This document shows positions 1 through 7,845 of a stretch of 64,000 nucleotides of DNA, piece after piece. This DNA comes from Ligaoa zhengdingensis. Its GTDB lineage: Bacteria > Bacillota > Clostridia > Oscillospirales > Ruminococcaceae. Below the pieces are notes generated by a model. The model worked only from the letters and a program-made list of their open reading frames with translations, was not told where the DNA came from and did not search any database. Location of the stretch: assembly GCF_014384885.1 (NCBI RefSeq), contig NZ_JACRST010000011.1, forward strand, positions 1 to 64,000, in the 5' to 3' direction. The number at the start of each line of letters is the position of its first letter. The first letter of the stretch is position 1. Made by a program: the position numbers and the translations under genes.

Positions 1-3000
1 CATCGAACGCCGCCCAGCTCTCCTCGGTGTAACGCGCTTCCTCGAACACTCCGTCGATCGCTTTGATCAGCGATTCCAGCATGCTCTTATCCACATCGGA
101 GGGAATCTCGCCCTCCACCGCAAAGTGGATGGTGTAGGTCTTCTCGTTGCCAGAAACCGCTTTCACAGTAACAATCGCATCGCCCGGGAGCTCGGAAACC
201 TGCTCTGTTTCGATAGCGGCTACCATACCGTCGGTGGAAACCTCCACACACGGGAGTTTCGCGTCTGCCGGCAGGGTCACTTCATATTCATAGACGTTCT
301 TGTCGAAGTCAGCGAGCTGCTCTGTGCTCCGCTCGACATCCTTCCACTCGCCATCCGCAAAATACTGGAGCTTCCAAGACTCAGGCGCAACCACGCCGTC
401 GTCCCACGCGCGGTACCAGTACGCTTCCACCGCAGCCACAGTCTGAGGCTCAGCAAAGTCGAACTGCACCCACTGCTCGCCCGCCTCGGGCCAGGTGGAC
501 CAAGTCTCGGTGGTTGTGGTTTCGCCCCACACGCCGTTGTTGATCGCATCGATGGTTGAATACTGCTCGCAGGTGTAGGACGCACTCAGAGTTGCATCGA
601 TCGCGATATTGTTCCCATCTTCGGTCAGGACACGGAATTCCTCCAGACCGACCGGCTTCTCGCCGCCATCGGCCAGCATACGGAACTGCGTCGAGGTGAC
701 CGGTGCAAAGGTTGCCAGATTGAACTTATCATACACAGTGGTAAACGGATAGTCGCCGTAAGTCATGCCGGTGACAGTGGGATCCGCAGGCGCTTCGCTG
801 CCCAGCTTACCGATCAGTTTCCACTCTGTGATACCGGGCATGCCCTGGCCATTGCTGCCGGCCGAGGTCAACACCAGACGGATCTTCTGGGTGGTAACTG
901 CCGGGAAGTTGTAAACGTTGTCGGAGTTTGCCACAAAATTGTCGTACTCGCCGACCGACACAAACTCGGTGCCGTTCCAAACCTGGATATCCAGGCCAGC
1001 GGGAACCTTGACGCCGCCGCCGTCAGCATACCAGTTGATGTTGCTGCCCCACAGGGTGACATCCTGATCGAAGTCATACTGCACCCAGATTTCCTCTGTC
1101 CCCGTGTAGAGGTAAGACGACCAGCGGTGCTGATAACCGGCTTCGCCGTCGTTGAGGCCCTCTACTTTATCATACGGGGAGGTGTAGCTCGCGGTGGGAA
1201 CCGCCAGGGACTCGAGGGGAACCACAGGCTCTTCCTTCTCCGCAAAGTGGATGGTGTACAGGCGCTCATCCGTGCCGGAGACGGTCTTGATGGAGATGAT
1301 CGCGTCGCCCGGCAGCTCGGTGGGCTGCTGGATTTCCACGATTGCCAGGTTCTCGTCGTAATCGGCGACGACAAACGGTACGTTCGCGCCGACCGGGAGG
1401 TCTACGTCGTACTCGGTAATGTTGTTGTCGAAGTCCACAATTTGGCCTTCAAACCGCTCGACATCCTTCCACTCGCCGCTCTCGTCGAGATACTGGAAGG
1501 TCCAGGAATCCGGCTTGGTAACGCCGTCATCCCACGCGCGGTACCAGAACGCTTCGGCCTGAGCGACAGTCTTGGGTTCAGCAAAGTCGAACTGCACCCA
1601 GTGCACGCCGTTTTCGCCGGTCTCCGGATAGGTGGACCACACGTCGTCGGTGCCATTGTAAATGGAGGAATCATCCCATTTACCGTTGTTGATGCCGGTG
1701 ATGGTCGACCACTGCTCGCAGGTGTAGGAGGCGGTCAGAGACGCCTCTTGCTCCACATACTCGCCGTCTGTGGTCAGGATGCGGAACTCACGCAGGCCGA
1801 CCGGCTTCTTGGGATTGGTGGTGACCATGCGGAAGCTCTGGGAGGTAGCCGGCGCAAAGGTGGCCACGTTGAACTTGTCGTAATCGGTGCCAAACGGCAT
1901 ATCGCCGTAACGCACTGCGGTGATCTCAGGACGGTCGATATCAACGGTGCCGATCTGGCCGAGCAGCTTCCACTCCATGATGCCGGGCATACCGCTGCCG
2001 CTGGAGGAAAGCGCGCCCTTCGGGGTGATGACCAGACGGATCTTGTTGGTCACGACCGGCTGGAAGCGATAGATGTTCTCCTGGGATTTGATGAAGGTGT
2101 CGTATTCGCCGATCTTGTTGACCGAAACGAACTGTGTGCCGTCCCAGTACTGGATATCCAGGCCGGTGGGCACCTGCACGCCGCCGCCGTCGTCGTACCA
2201 CTTGATGTTGCTGCCCCACAGGGTGACATCCACATCAAAGTCGTACTGTACCCACGGATTTGTGCTGCCCTTGTAGCTATAGGCGGTCCAACGGTTGTCG
2301 CTGCCGTCGTTGAGGTTGCCCACGCTGTCATAGGGGGAGGTAAAGCTCGCGGTCGGGGTCGCAAACAGCTCAAGCGCTGCCTCGTCGAGATCCCACGGCT
2401 CCTCCTTGATGTAAACCACCATATTATTCTTTTCACGGTTACACCAGGAATAATACGGGATCAGGGTCCAGGTGATCTCATCGAAGCCATCAGCGCTGAG
2501 CGATTGCAGTTTGCCAGGTGCCTTGATCTTCAGAACCGATTTGATTCCGTAGGGATCCGGCTCGCCGTCGAGGTTCTCCACCCACTCGGTGGTGAACTCG
2601 GAATCGGTCGGCAGGGTCGCCATGTTGAATTTGAAGTCGTTATCCGCGCCTTCCGCCGCATAGACGATCGGGCCGCGTTTCACTGCGGTGAAGCCGCGGT
2701 CGGCTTCCACGCGCTCATCGGCGTAAACACGGGTAGCTTCCATTGGGAAGTTGAGCTCCACAGTGTCGCCGTCGTTCCACACGCGATCGATCACGACGTA
2801 GCCGTTCGCATCCGGGGTGGCCGAAACAGCCTCGCCGCCCACCATCACAGTGTTTTCACCGGTGGCCCAATCGGGCACGCGGAACCGGATGGAGAACTGC
2901 TGCGCCTCATCCACGCCGACCGTCAGCTTGGAAGTGCCTTCCCAAGGCATATCGGATTCGAGGTTAAGCTTCACAGGCTTGCCGCCGACATTCAGGGTCG

Positions 3001-5311
3001 CATTGTTGGCGATGTAGAGGTTCATGGTGACCTCGTTGCCCTTCTGCGTGTAGATGTAACCGCCGAGGTTCATCACGGTGCGCATCAGGTTGGGCGGGCA
3101 ACAGGCGGTACCGAACCAAGAGGAACGGGTCTTGCCGCCGCCGCTCGACATCGGGTTGCCGTAGAAGAACTTGTCGCCGTCGTAATTGACGCAGGAGATG
3201 ATGCTGTTGTAAAGGGTGAGCTCCATCTTATCCGCGTATTTGCTCTCGCTGAACAGGAGGTTCATGCGCTGGTTCCACATCGCGTTGGCAACCTGCGCGC
3301 AGGTCTCGCAGTATGCGGTGTCGTTGGGCAGGTCATAGGAAGTACCAAAGCCCTCGTTGCCGGGGTTGGAACCGATGCCGCCGGTGACATACTGCTGGGT
3401 GTTGGTTACGTCGTCCCACAGGGCGAGCAGCGCGTCGTTATACTCGTCGGTGCCCTCCTGCAGCGCCACGTCTGCCATGCCGGTGTACATATACTGCGCG
3501 CGCACCGCGTGGCCAACCGCTTTGGTCTGCTCGGTGACAGGCGCGTGATCCTGATCGTAGGAGCTGTTGTGGTTGGTGCCGTGGCGGCCCTCATAGTCGC
3601 CGCGGGTATCCAGGAAGAATTTGGAGAGAGCGATGTACTTGTCCGCCTTCTCGCCGTAGTTGACGCCGTTCAGCTCGCCAATCTCAGTGCAGAGGTTGGC
3701 CAGCTTGATGAGCGCCAGCTCGATCTCCTGGTGACCGGGAACCTGTTTCCATTTGCCCGGGCCGAACAGGCTCTCGACATAGTCGGCGTTCTTCACCGCG
3801 ACATCCAGCAGACGGGTGTCGCCGGTCGCGCGGTAGTGCGCCACAGCCGCCTCGTAGAAGTGGCCCGCACAGTACAGCTCGTGCAGGTTGAAGTCGGTCC
3901 ACTTGGGGGTGGAGCCGCCCTGCAGGGTGAAGTATGTATCGAAGTAACCGTCCGCCTCCTGGGCGTCCACATAGTAGGGGATCCACTCTTCCAGCTTCTC
4001 TTTGATGTACTGCTGGCCGTCCATGATCTCCTGGTCGCCCTTGGCGTCGACCTGAAGGGCGAGGCACATCGATTCGAGCACTTTATGGACATCGGAGTCC
4101 ACATAGAACGCGCCGCTGAATCCGCCATAGGATTCGCCGCGGTTCTTGAGCGCCGCATTCTTGATGTTGGGGATACCGCCGGTGCCTTTTTCGACATTCG
4201 CAATGCCGATGGGGATGACCTCGCAGATAAACTGCTTCTGGCGGGGCGCCCAGAAATCATCGGTAATATGCACCTGGGTGAAATCCACCGCGTGGGCGGT
4301 GTTGTCATCGGCGCCGCCGATCGGTTTTTTCACGATCACGTTGGCGGAAACGGTGAGGTTGTCGTCGTTGGTAAACGCCGCCGTCTCAGCCAAGGTGCCG
4401 GTGAACGCATAGGTCTTGGAGGTGTTGCCGTCGTAGTCCGCGCAGGTCCACTCGGCGACATCCGCCGTAGCCTCCAGCTCGTTCACGATGCCGCATTCGT
4501 CGAGGTCCGCGTTGGTGACGCTTCTCACTTTGAAAGCGGTAGCCTCAAACGGCTGCGCATAGGAACGCAGGCCGATGAGATCGCCCGAGAACTTGCTGTC
4601 CTTAAACTGATACATTTTGGCGCCATTCAGGAAAGCCGTGATGGTATCCTGATAGGCGACCACCTTGATGGTGTAGGGCTGTCCGGCTTTGTAGTCGAAC
4701 ACGGGGGAATTGATGTAATGCCAGCTGCCGTCGGCATAGCCGATACACATGCCGTTTGATTTGCTTTCGCCGCTGTAGCCCACGCCGACATAGTAGCCGT
4801 TGTAGGAGTCGGCGTTCTTGTCTGTCACATCACTGCTGCGGAACATAATGCCGAAGTTGTTGGTCGGGTCAGCCGGGCCGGTCACGGTGGCCTCGACCAC
4901 AAAGTCGGTGCTGGTTTTCACATTTGCGAGCAGCTTGAGGTTGGTGCTTCTGCCAACCGAAAGCTTGCCATCTGTGAAGTTGACCACCTTGTCCGGGTCG
5001 TAGGTGGTGTCCCACTTCTCCGCACTGGTGGCCGCGCTGCTGAAGTCATCCTCAAAGAGAACCTCTTCCGCAGGCAGGGTCGGGTTTTCGCCCTTGAGCA
5101 CCACGTTGACCGTGGCGGGCAGGGCGGCCTGGACCTGCTCCAGCGTGCTGCCGTGCTCCACACGGACATCCGCAACCGTTTTAATCCGAAGGAGCGACGG
5201 TGTGGAACCGCCGTTCGGCCCTTCGGCCATCGCGGTCAGCGGACTGCACAGCATCGCTGCGCAGAGCGTCAGGCTGATCCATTTTTTCAAGGTTGATTTG
5301 CGTTGTTTCAA
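1..5311 (-). CDS. Secreted multidomain GH127-type (DUF1680) beta-L-arabinofuranosidase, 3' end outside window
   Basis: Open through base 1, so at least 1,770 residues are present and the C terminus is missing. TTG at 5311 is chosen because GGGAGGG lies 9 bases upstream; an in-frame ATG at 5329 overlaps that site and has none of its own. A signal peptide (about 1-29, ending AMA) is followed by a LamG-like sandwich (about 85-270) and the DUF1680 catalytic domain (about 350-970). The zinc-cysteine centre known from GH127 is visible as E669-T-C671 and the CC pair 737-738, the latter containing the expected nucleophile. Then comes a tandem duplication of a two-part unit, each unit holding two discoidin-like carbohydrate-binding modules, and the start of a FIVAR domain at the window edge. 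It probably releases L-arabinofuranose from arabinan or arabinosylated glycoprotein outside the cell; GH146-like activity is the alternative. The GH43 gene at 17.1 kb fits the same task. Confidence 0.88.
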   Translation of the reverse strand, partial: MKQRKSTLKKWISLTLCAAMLCSPLTAMAEGPNGGSTPSLLRIKTVADVRVEHGSTLEQVQAALPATVNVVLKGENPTLPAEEVLFEDDFSSAATSAEKWDTTYDPDKVVNFTDGKLSVGRSTNLKLLANVKTSTDFVVEATVTGPADPTNNFGIMFRSSDVTDKNADSYNGYYVGVGYSGESKSNGMCIGYADGSWHYINSPVFDYKAGQPYTIKVVAYQDTITAFLNGAKMYQFKDSKFSGDLIGLRSYAQPFEATAFKVRSVTNADLDECGIVNELEATADVAEWTCADYDGNTSKTYAFTGTLAETAAFTNDDNLTVSANVIVKKPIGGADDNTAHAVDFTQVHITDDFWAPRQKQFICEVIPIGIANVEKGTGGIPNIKNAALKNRGESYGGFSGAFYVDSDVHKVLESMCLALQVDAKGDQEIMDGQQYIKEKLEEWIPYYVDAQEADGYFDTYFTLQGGSTPKWTDFNLHELYCAGHFYEAAVAHYRATGDTRLLDVAVKNADYVESLFGPGKWKQVPGHQEIELALIKLANLCTEIGELNGVNYGEKADKYIALSKFFLDTRGDYEGRHGTNHNSSYDQDHAPVTEQTKAVGHAVRAQYMYTGMADVALQEGTDEYNDALLALWDDVTNTQQYVTGGIGSNPGNEGFGTSYDLPNDTAYCETCAQVANAMWNQRMNLLFSESKYADKMELTLYNSIISCVNYDGDKFFYGNPMSSGGGKTRSSWFGTACCPPNLMRTVMNLGGYIYTQKGNEVTMNLYIANNATLNVGGKPVKLNLESDMPWEGTSKLTVGVDEAQQFSIRFRVPDWATGENTVMVGGEAVSATPDANGYVVIDRVWNDGDTVELNFPMEATRVYADERVEADRGFTAVKRGPIVYAAEGADNDFKFNMATLPTDSEFTTEWVENLDGEPDPYGIKSVLKIKAPGKLQSLSADGFDEITWTLIPYYSWCNREKNNMVVYIKEEPWDLDEAALELFATPTASFTSPYDSVGNLNDGSDNRWTAYSYKGSTNPWVQYDFDVDVTLWGSNIKWYDDGGGVQVPTGLDIQYWDGTQFVSVNKIGEYDTFIKSQENIYRFQPVVTNKIRLVITPKGALSSSGSGMPGIMEWKLLGQIGTVDIDRPEITAVRYGDMPFGTDYDKFNVATFAPATSQSFRMVTTNPKKPVGLREFRILTTDGEYVEQEASLTASYTCEQWSTITGINNGKWDDSSIYNGTDDVWSTYPETGENGVHWVQFDFAEPKTVAQAEAFWYRAWDDGVTKPDSWTFQYLDESGEWKDVERFEGQIVDFDNNITEYDVDLPVGANVPFVVADYDENLAIVEIQQPTELPGDAIISIKTVSGTDERLYTIHFAEKEEPVVPLESLAVPTASYTSPYDKVEGLNDGEAGYQHRWSSYLYTGTEEIWVQYDFDQDVTLWGSNINWYADGGGVKVPAGLDIQVWNGTEFVSVGEYDNFVANSDNVYNFPAVTTQKIRLVLTSAGSNGQGMPGITEWKLIGKLGSEAPADPTVTGMTYGDYPFTTVYDKFNLATFAPVTSTQFRMLADGGEKPVGLEEFRVLTEDGNNIAIDATLSASYTCEQYSTIDAINNGVWGETTTTETWSTWPEAGEQWVQFDFAEPQTVAAVEAYWYRAWDDGVVAPESWKLQYFADGEWKDVERSTEQLADFDKNVYEYEVTLPADAKLPCVEVSTDGMVAAIETEQVSELPGDAIVTVKAVSGNEKTYTIHFAVEGEIPSDVDKSMLESLIKAIDGVFEEARYTEESWAAFD
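115..2390 (-). repeat. Two-fold internal duplication of a discoidin-module pair in the GH127 gene
   Basis: Two consecutive units of about 1.1-1.2 kb (roughly 2390-1230 and 1215-115) encode the same order of motifs. Each opens with a module beginning SYTSPYD or SFTSPYD and containing WVQYDFD and GMPGI-EWKL. A linker with DKFN-ATFAPVTS follows, then a second module beginning SYTCEQ and containing WVQFDFAEP, YRAWDDGV and YTIHFA. The match is at protein level and clearly diverged, so this is an old duplication rather than an assembly artefact. Confidence 0.8.
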
Positions 5312-5573
5312 TTTGTTGTTCCCTCCCATTTCGTATAGAGATACCTTGGTAACTTTATTATCCTCTTTTTGGAGAAAAAAGTCTTTGGGATTTTCGCACA
5401 TCTTTTTATAATTTTTTAACATTGAGCAAAAAATTTTTGTCAGTAATCTCTCCCTCCCCGCCAATCCATCATCGCTTGCTTGCCGGCACCACTTATTTTC
5501 CGTCCCCCTTTTCATTGCATGATATTTTAAAAAATTTACATGTTTTTACAATTTCCCATTCCGATATAAAATC

Positions 5574-5598
5574 GGACCGGGATGCATCACCCCGGCCC
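5574..5598 (-). terminator. Probable terminator after the YgjP-like gene
   Basis: An imperfect GC-rich hairpin (GGaCCGGG pairing with CCCCGGcCC) lies 17 bases beyond the stop of the YgjP-like gene and is followed on the minus strand by GATTTTATAT. The remaining 245 bases up to the GH127 start are AT-rich and must carry its promoter, but I could not pick a convincing -35/-10 pair. Confidence 0.5.
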
Positions 5599-5614
5599 AT
5601 TGCCTTTTCGCTAT

Positions 5615-6283
5615 TTACCAGCCCTCATTCCACAGGCGTTCGGCCAGCTTTTGCAGCGAAGCGCGCCGCGCTTGGTAGTCGGGCAGGATATCCTCGACCA
5701 GCCGCCAAAAAGCCTGGGAATGGTTGTGCTCCCGCAGATGCGCCAGCTCATGCACCACCACATAATCCACCGCCAGGGGATCGGCCATCATCAGCCGCCA
5801 GGTGAAGTTAAGCGAACCCGCACCCGAGCAGGAACCCCAGCGCCGCGCGGCCCCGCTGATCTTGACCGCGGACGGAACCGCCCCGACCAGCGGAGCAAAC
5901 CGCGCCACCCGCCCGGGGAGCTCCTTCTGCGCCAGCGAGCGATAGAGCCCGACAGCAGCCGTGCGCAGGGTCTCTGTGTCCGCTATGTCCACACAGGGCA
6001 GGTAAAATGCCTCGCCGTCGAACCGCGCGGAGCCGGCGGTCCGCACCACCGGATAGTCCGCGCCCAGATAGGGCAGACGGTCGAAGGCAGGCGCACAGCG
6101 CTGCTCCAGGCGAGCCGCCATCTGCGCGCGGTGGCGCTCGATCCAGCCGTTCTTCTCCGCGACAAAGCGGTCGATGACCGACCGGGAAAGGCGCAGCGGG
6201 GCACGGACCTCCACTTCGGCCCGCTCGGTGATGTGGATGGCGAGGGTCTTGCGCCTGGAACGTATCAGTGTGTATGCGGTCAA
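5615..6283 (-). CDS. YgjP-like metallopeptidase-domain protein (M48/DUF45 family)
   Basis: A 222-residue cytoplasmic protein. The zinc-protease signature HELAH followed by a downstream NHSQAFW is in the C-terminal third, as in the YgjP/DUF45 (WLM-related) family, whose members are predicted metallopeptidases of poorly known role. The chosen start is TTG at 6283, with GAGGAG 8 bases upstream. This TTG overlaps the TGA stop of the LUD gene, so translation is probably coupled. The longer ATG frame beginning at 6427 would lie inside the upstream gene and adds a non-conserved arginine-rich stretch. Last gene of a three-gene operon. Confidence 0.8.
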   Translation of the reverse strand: MTAYTLIRSRRKTLAIHITERAEVEVRAPLRLSRSVIDRFVAEKNGWIERHRAQMAARLEQRCAPAFDRLPYLGADYPVVRTAGSARFDGEAFYLPCVDIADTETLRTAAVGLYRSLAQKELPGRVARFAPLVGAVPSAVKISGAARRWGSCSGAGSLNFTWRLMMADPLAVDYVVVHELAHLREHNHSQAFWRLVEDILPDYQARRASLQKLAERLWNEGW

Positions 6284-6948
6284 TAGCCCAGCTCCTCGCC
6301 CACGAGGATGACCTTGATGCGGTTTTTGATCTTCTGGTAAGCGCTGACGACATAGGTGCTGCAAATGCGCCCCTCGCTCGCGCAGCCGGAGGTCATGTAG
6401 CGGTTGCCCGAGGCGAACGCGGCGCACTCCCCCTTCTCCTTACAGTAGGTGCGGCAGTCCAGCCGCTCGCAGTTGGCGGGCGCAGCGATCGACTTGACCC
6501 GCACCGAAGCCTTTTCCACATCCTTGCACAGCTTATTGTAACCGGCCACAACAATCACCGACTTGGGGCCGAAGATGAGCGCCGCCGTGCGGTTGCCCAT
6601 GCCGTCCACATTGTACAGCTCGCCGTTTTCGGTGATCGCGTTGCTGCTGCACAGAAAGACGTCGGCTGAAAATGCCTGGCGCTGCACCGCATCCTTCTCC
6701 TCCGGCGGGCAGTTGTCTCGATCCAGCAGGTGGTAGCGCCCGCTGCGCAGGTGCTCCATCACGCCGCATTCGTTCAGGGTCATCGAGCCGCCGAATGCGA
6801 CTGTCGCGCCCTCCTCAATCAGCTCCGCGACCTTGGCGGGCGCGTCCTCCCTGCGCTCGACATAAATGCCCATCATATTGTTCTTTTCCAGCGCCGCAAT
6901 GGTCTTTTCAATGCGTTTTTTGACGATCATTTTTGTGTACTGATCCAT
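6280..6948 (-). CDS. LUD-domain lactate utilization protein family member
   Basis: A 222-residue protein of the LUD family (LutC/DUF162 type). The core contains GSMTLNECG and the conserved stretch GPKSVIVVAGYNK. The C-terminal part is cysteine-rich (CERLDCRTYCKEKGEC, then further Cys), as in the stand-alone clostridial members often labelled lactate utilization protein. LutC proteins take part in lactate oxidation with LutA and LutB, but neither is nearby, so the substrate of this one is not established. It starts 40 bases after the dehydrogenase gene and overlaps the YgjP-like gene by four bases. Confidence 0.8.
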   Translation of the reverse strand: MDQYTKMIVKKRIEKTIAALEKNNMMGIYVERREDAPAKVAELIEEGATVAFGGSMTLNECGVMEHLRSGRYHLLDRDNCPPEEKDAVQRQAFSADVFLCSSNAITENGELYNVDGMGNRTAALIFGPKSVIVVAGYNKLCKDVEKASVRVKSIAAPANCERLDCRTYCKEKGECAAFASGNRYMTSGCASEGRICSTYVVSAYQKIKNRIKVILVGEELGY

Positions 6949-6988
6949 CCGTCCTCATCCTTTCCGTCTGTTTTTGTCAATAGCTTCG

Positions 6989-7723
6989 TTATATGACAAA
7001 GCCCCCGTTGGGGCTGATGACCTGCCCGGTGATAAAATCCGCCTGCCCTGACGCCAGGAATAGAATCAGATCGGCCACCTCGCCAGCGGTTCCCAGCCGG
7101 CCCAGCGGCGTCTCCTCGCGGAGCTGCTCCAGCGCGCCCTCCGGCAGCGCCGCGTTCATCTCGGTATCGATCACCCCGGGTGCAACACAGTTGACCTGGA
7201 TGCCCGAGAGGCCCAGCTCCTTGGCGAGCGCCTTGGTGAAGCCGATGATCGCCGCCTTGGCCGCCGAATAATGCACCTCGCAGCTTCCCCCCGTGATCCC
7301 CCAGATGCTGGAGAGGTTGATGATCTTGCCCGCGTGCCGGTCGATCATGCCGCGGACCACCGCCTGTGAACAATAAAAGGTCCCATCGACATGCACCGCA
7401 AACATGCGCGCCCAGTCCTCACCGGTGATCTCGGTGAACAGCTTCTGCTGGGCGACGCCCGCGTTGTTCACCAGCACGTCGATCCCGCCCAGGCGCGCCT
7501 CCACCAAGCTGACCATTCTGCGCACCTGCACCGGGTCGCCGACATCCGCCTGCACAGTGGTCACCGGGCAATCCCCCAGCTCCCGCGCGAGCGTCAGCGC
7601 CCGCTGCTCGCCGGTGCGGTAGTGGATCGCCACCTTCCATCCCGCGCGTGCAAACCGCCGGGCCGTCTCGGCCCCGATGCCGCTCGAAGCCCCTGTGATC
7701 AAAACCGTTCCCGCCAGCGCAAT
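6989..7723 (-). CDS. Short-chain dehydrogenase/reductase, 3-oxoacyl-ACP reductase-like, with a non-standard start
   Basis: A classical SDR of about 244 residues. The cofactor loop GASSGIG is at residues 11-17, then NNAG, the catalytic serine in NLSSIWG and the YSAAK tyrosine/lysine motif, so all four catalytic positions are intact. The C terminus GGFVI is like FabG-type enzymes. The start is unusual. The only in-frame ATG (7849) lies upstream of both the preceding terminator and a near-consensus promoter at 7751-7779. Downstream of AAAGGGGG the candidates are ATT (7723) and CTG (7717); the first TTG (7702) would cut into the Rossmann beta strand. I place the start at ATT 7723. It heads the operon with the LUD and YgjP-like genes. 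Confidence 0.75.
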   Translation of the reverse strand: MALAGTVLITGASSGIGAETARRFARAGWKVAIHYRTGEQRALTLARELGDCPVTTVQADVGDPVQVRRMVSLVEARLGGIDVLVNNAGVAQQKLFTEITGEDWARMFAVHVDGTFYCSQAVVRGMIDRHAGKIINLSSIWGITGGSCEVHYSAAKAAIIGFTKALAKELGLSGIQVNCVAPGVIDTEMNAALPEGALEQLREETPLGRLGTAGEVADLILFLASGQADFITGQVISPNGGFVI

Positions 7724-7750
7724 GCGCCCCCTTTCGATCCCGTTTCTTTC

Positions 7751-7779
7751 AGTATAGTACAGGTGGGCGGGTTTGTAAA
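7751..7779 (-). promoter_or_regulatory. Sigma-70-type promoter of the SDR-LUD-YgjP operon
   Basis: On the minus strand TTTACA (7779-7774) is followed after exactly 17 bases by TATACT (7756-7751). Predicted transcription starts near 7744, about 20 bases before the proposed start codon, which rules out the far-upstream ATG. Confidence 0.8.
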
Positions 7780-7795
7780 CAGCCCCAGGCAACGC

Positions 7796-7831
7796 AAAAA
7801 GGACCGGCGCCGCACAGTGCGGCGCCGGTCC
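7796..7831 (-). terminator. Rho-independent terminator of the MMPL operon
   Basis: A perfect 14-base-pair GC-rich stem (GGACCGGCGCCGCA with a CAG loop) directly after the stop at 7846, followed on the minus strand by TTTTT. Confidence 0.92.
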
Positions 7832-7845
7832 CGGCTCGCCGGATA

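Noticed and set aside
1127..4759. Very long open frame on the plus strand opposite the GH127 gene, with similar ones opposite the GH43, diheme and HzsA-related genes.
   Set aside because: These are antisense shadows produced by GC-rich codon use. The translations have no recognisable domains, while the minus-strand genes have intact catalytic motifs, signal peptides and ribosome sites.
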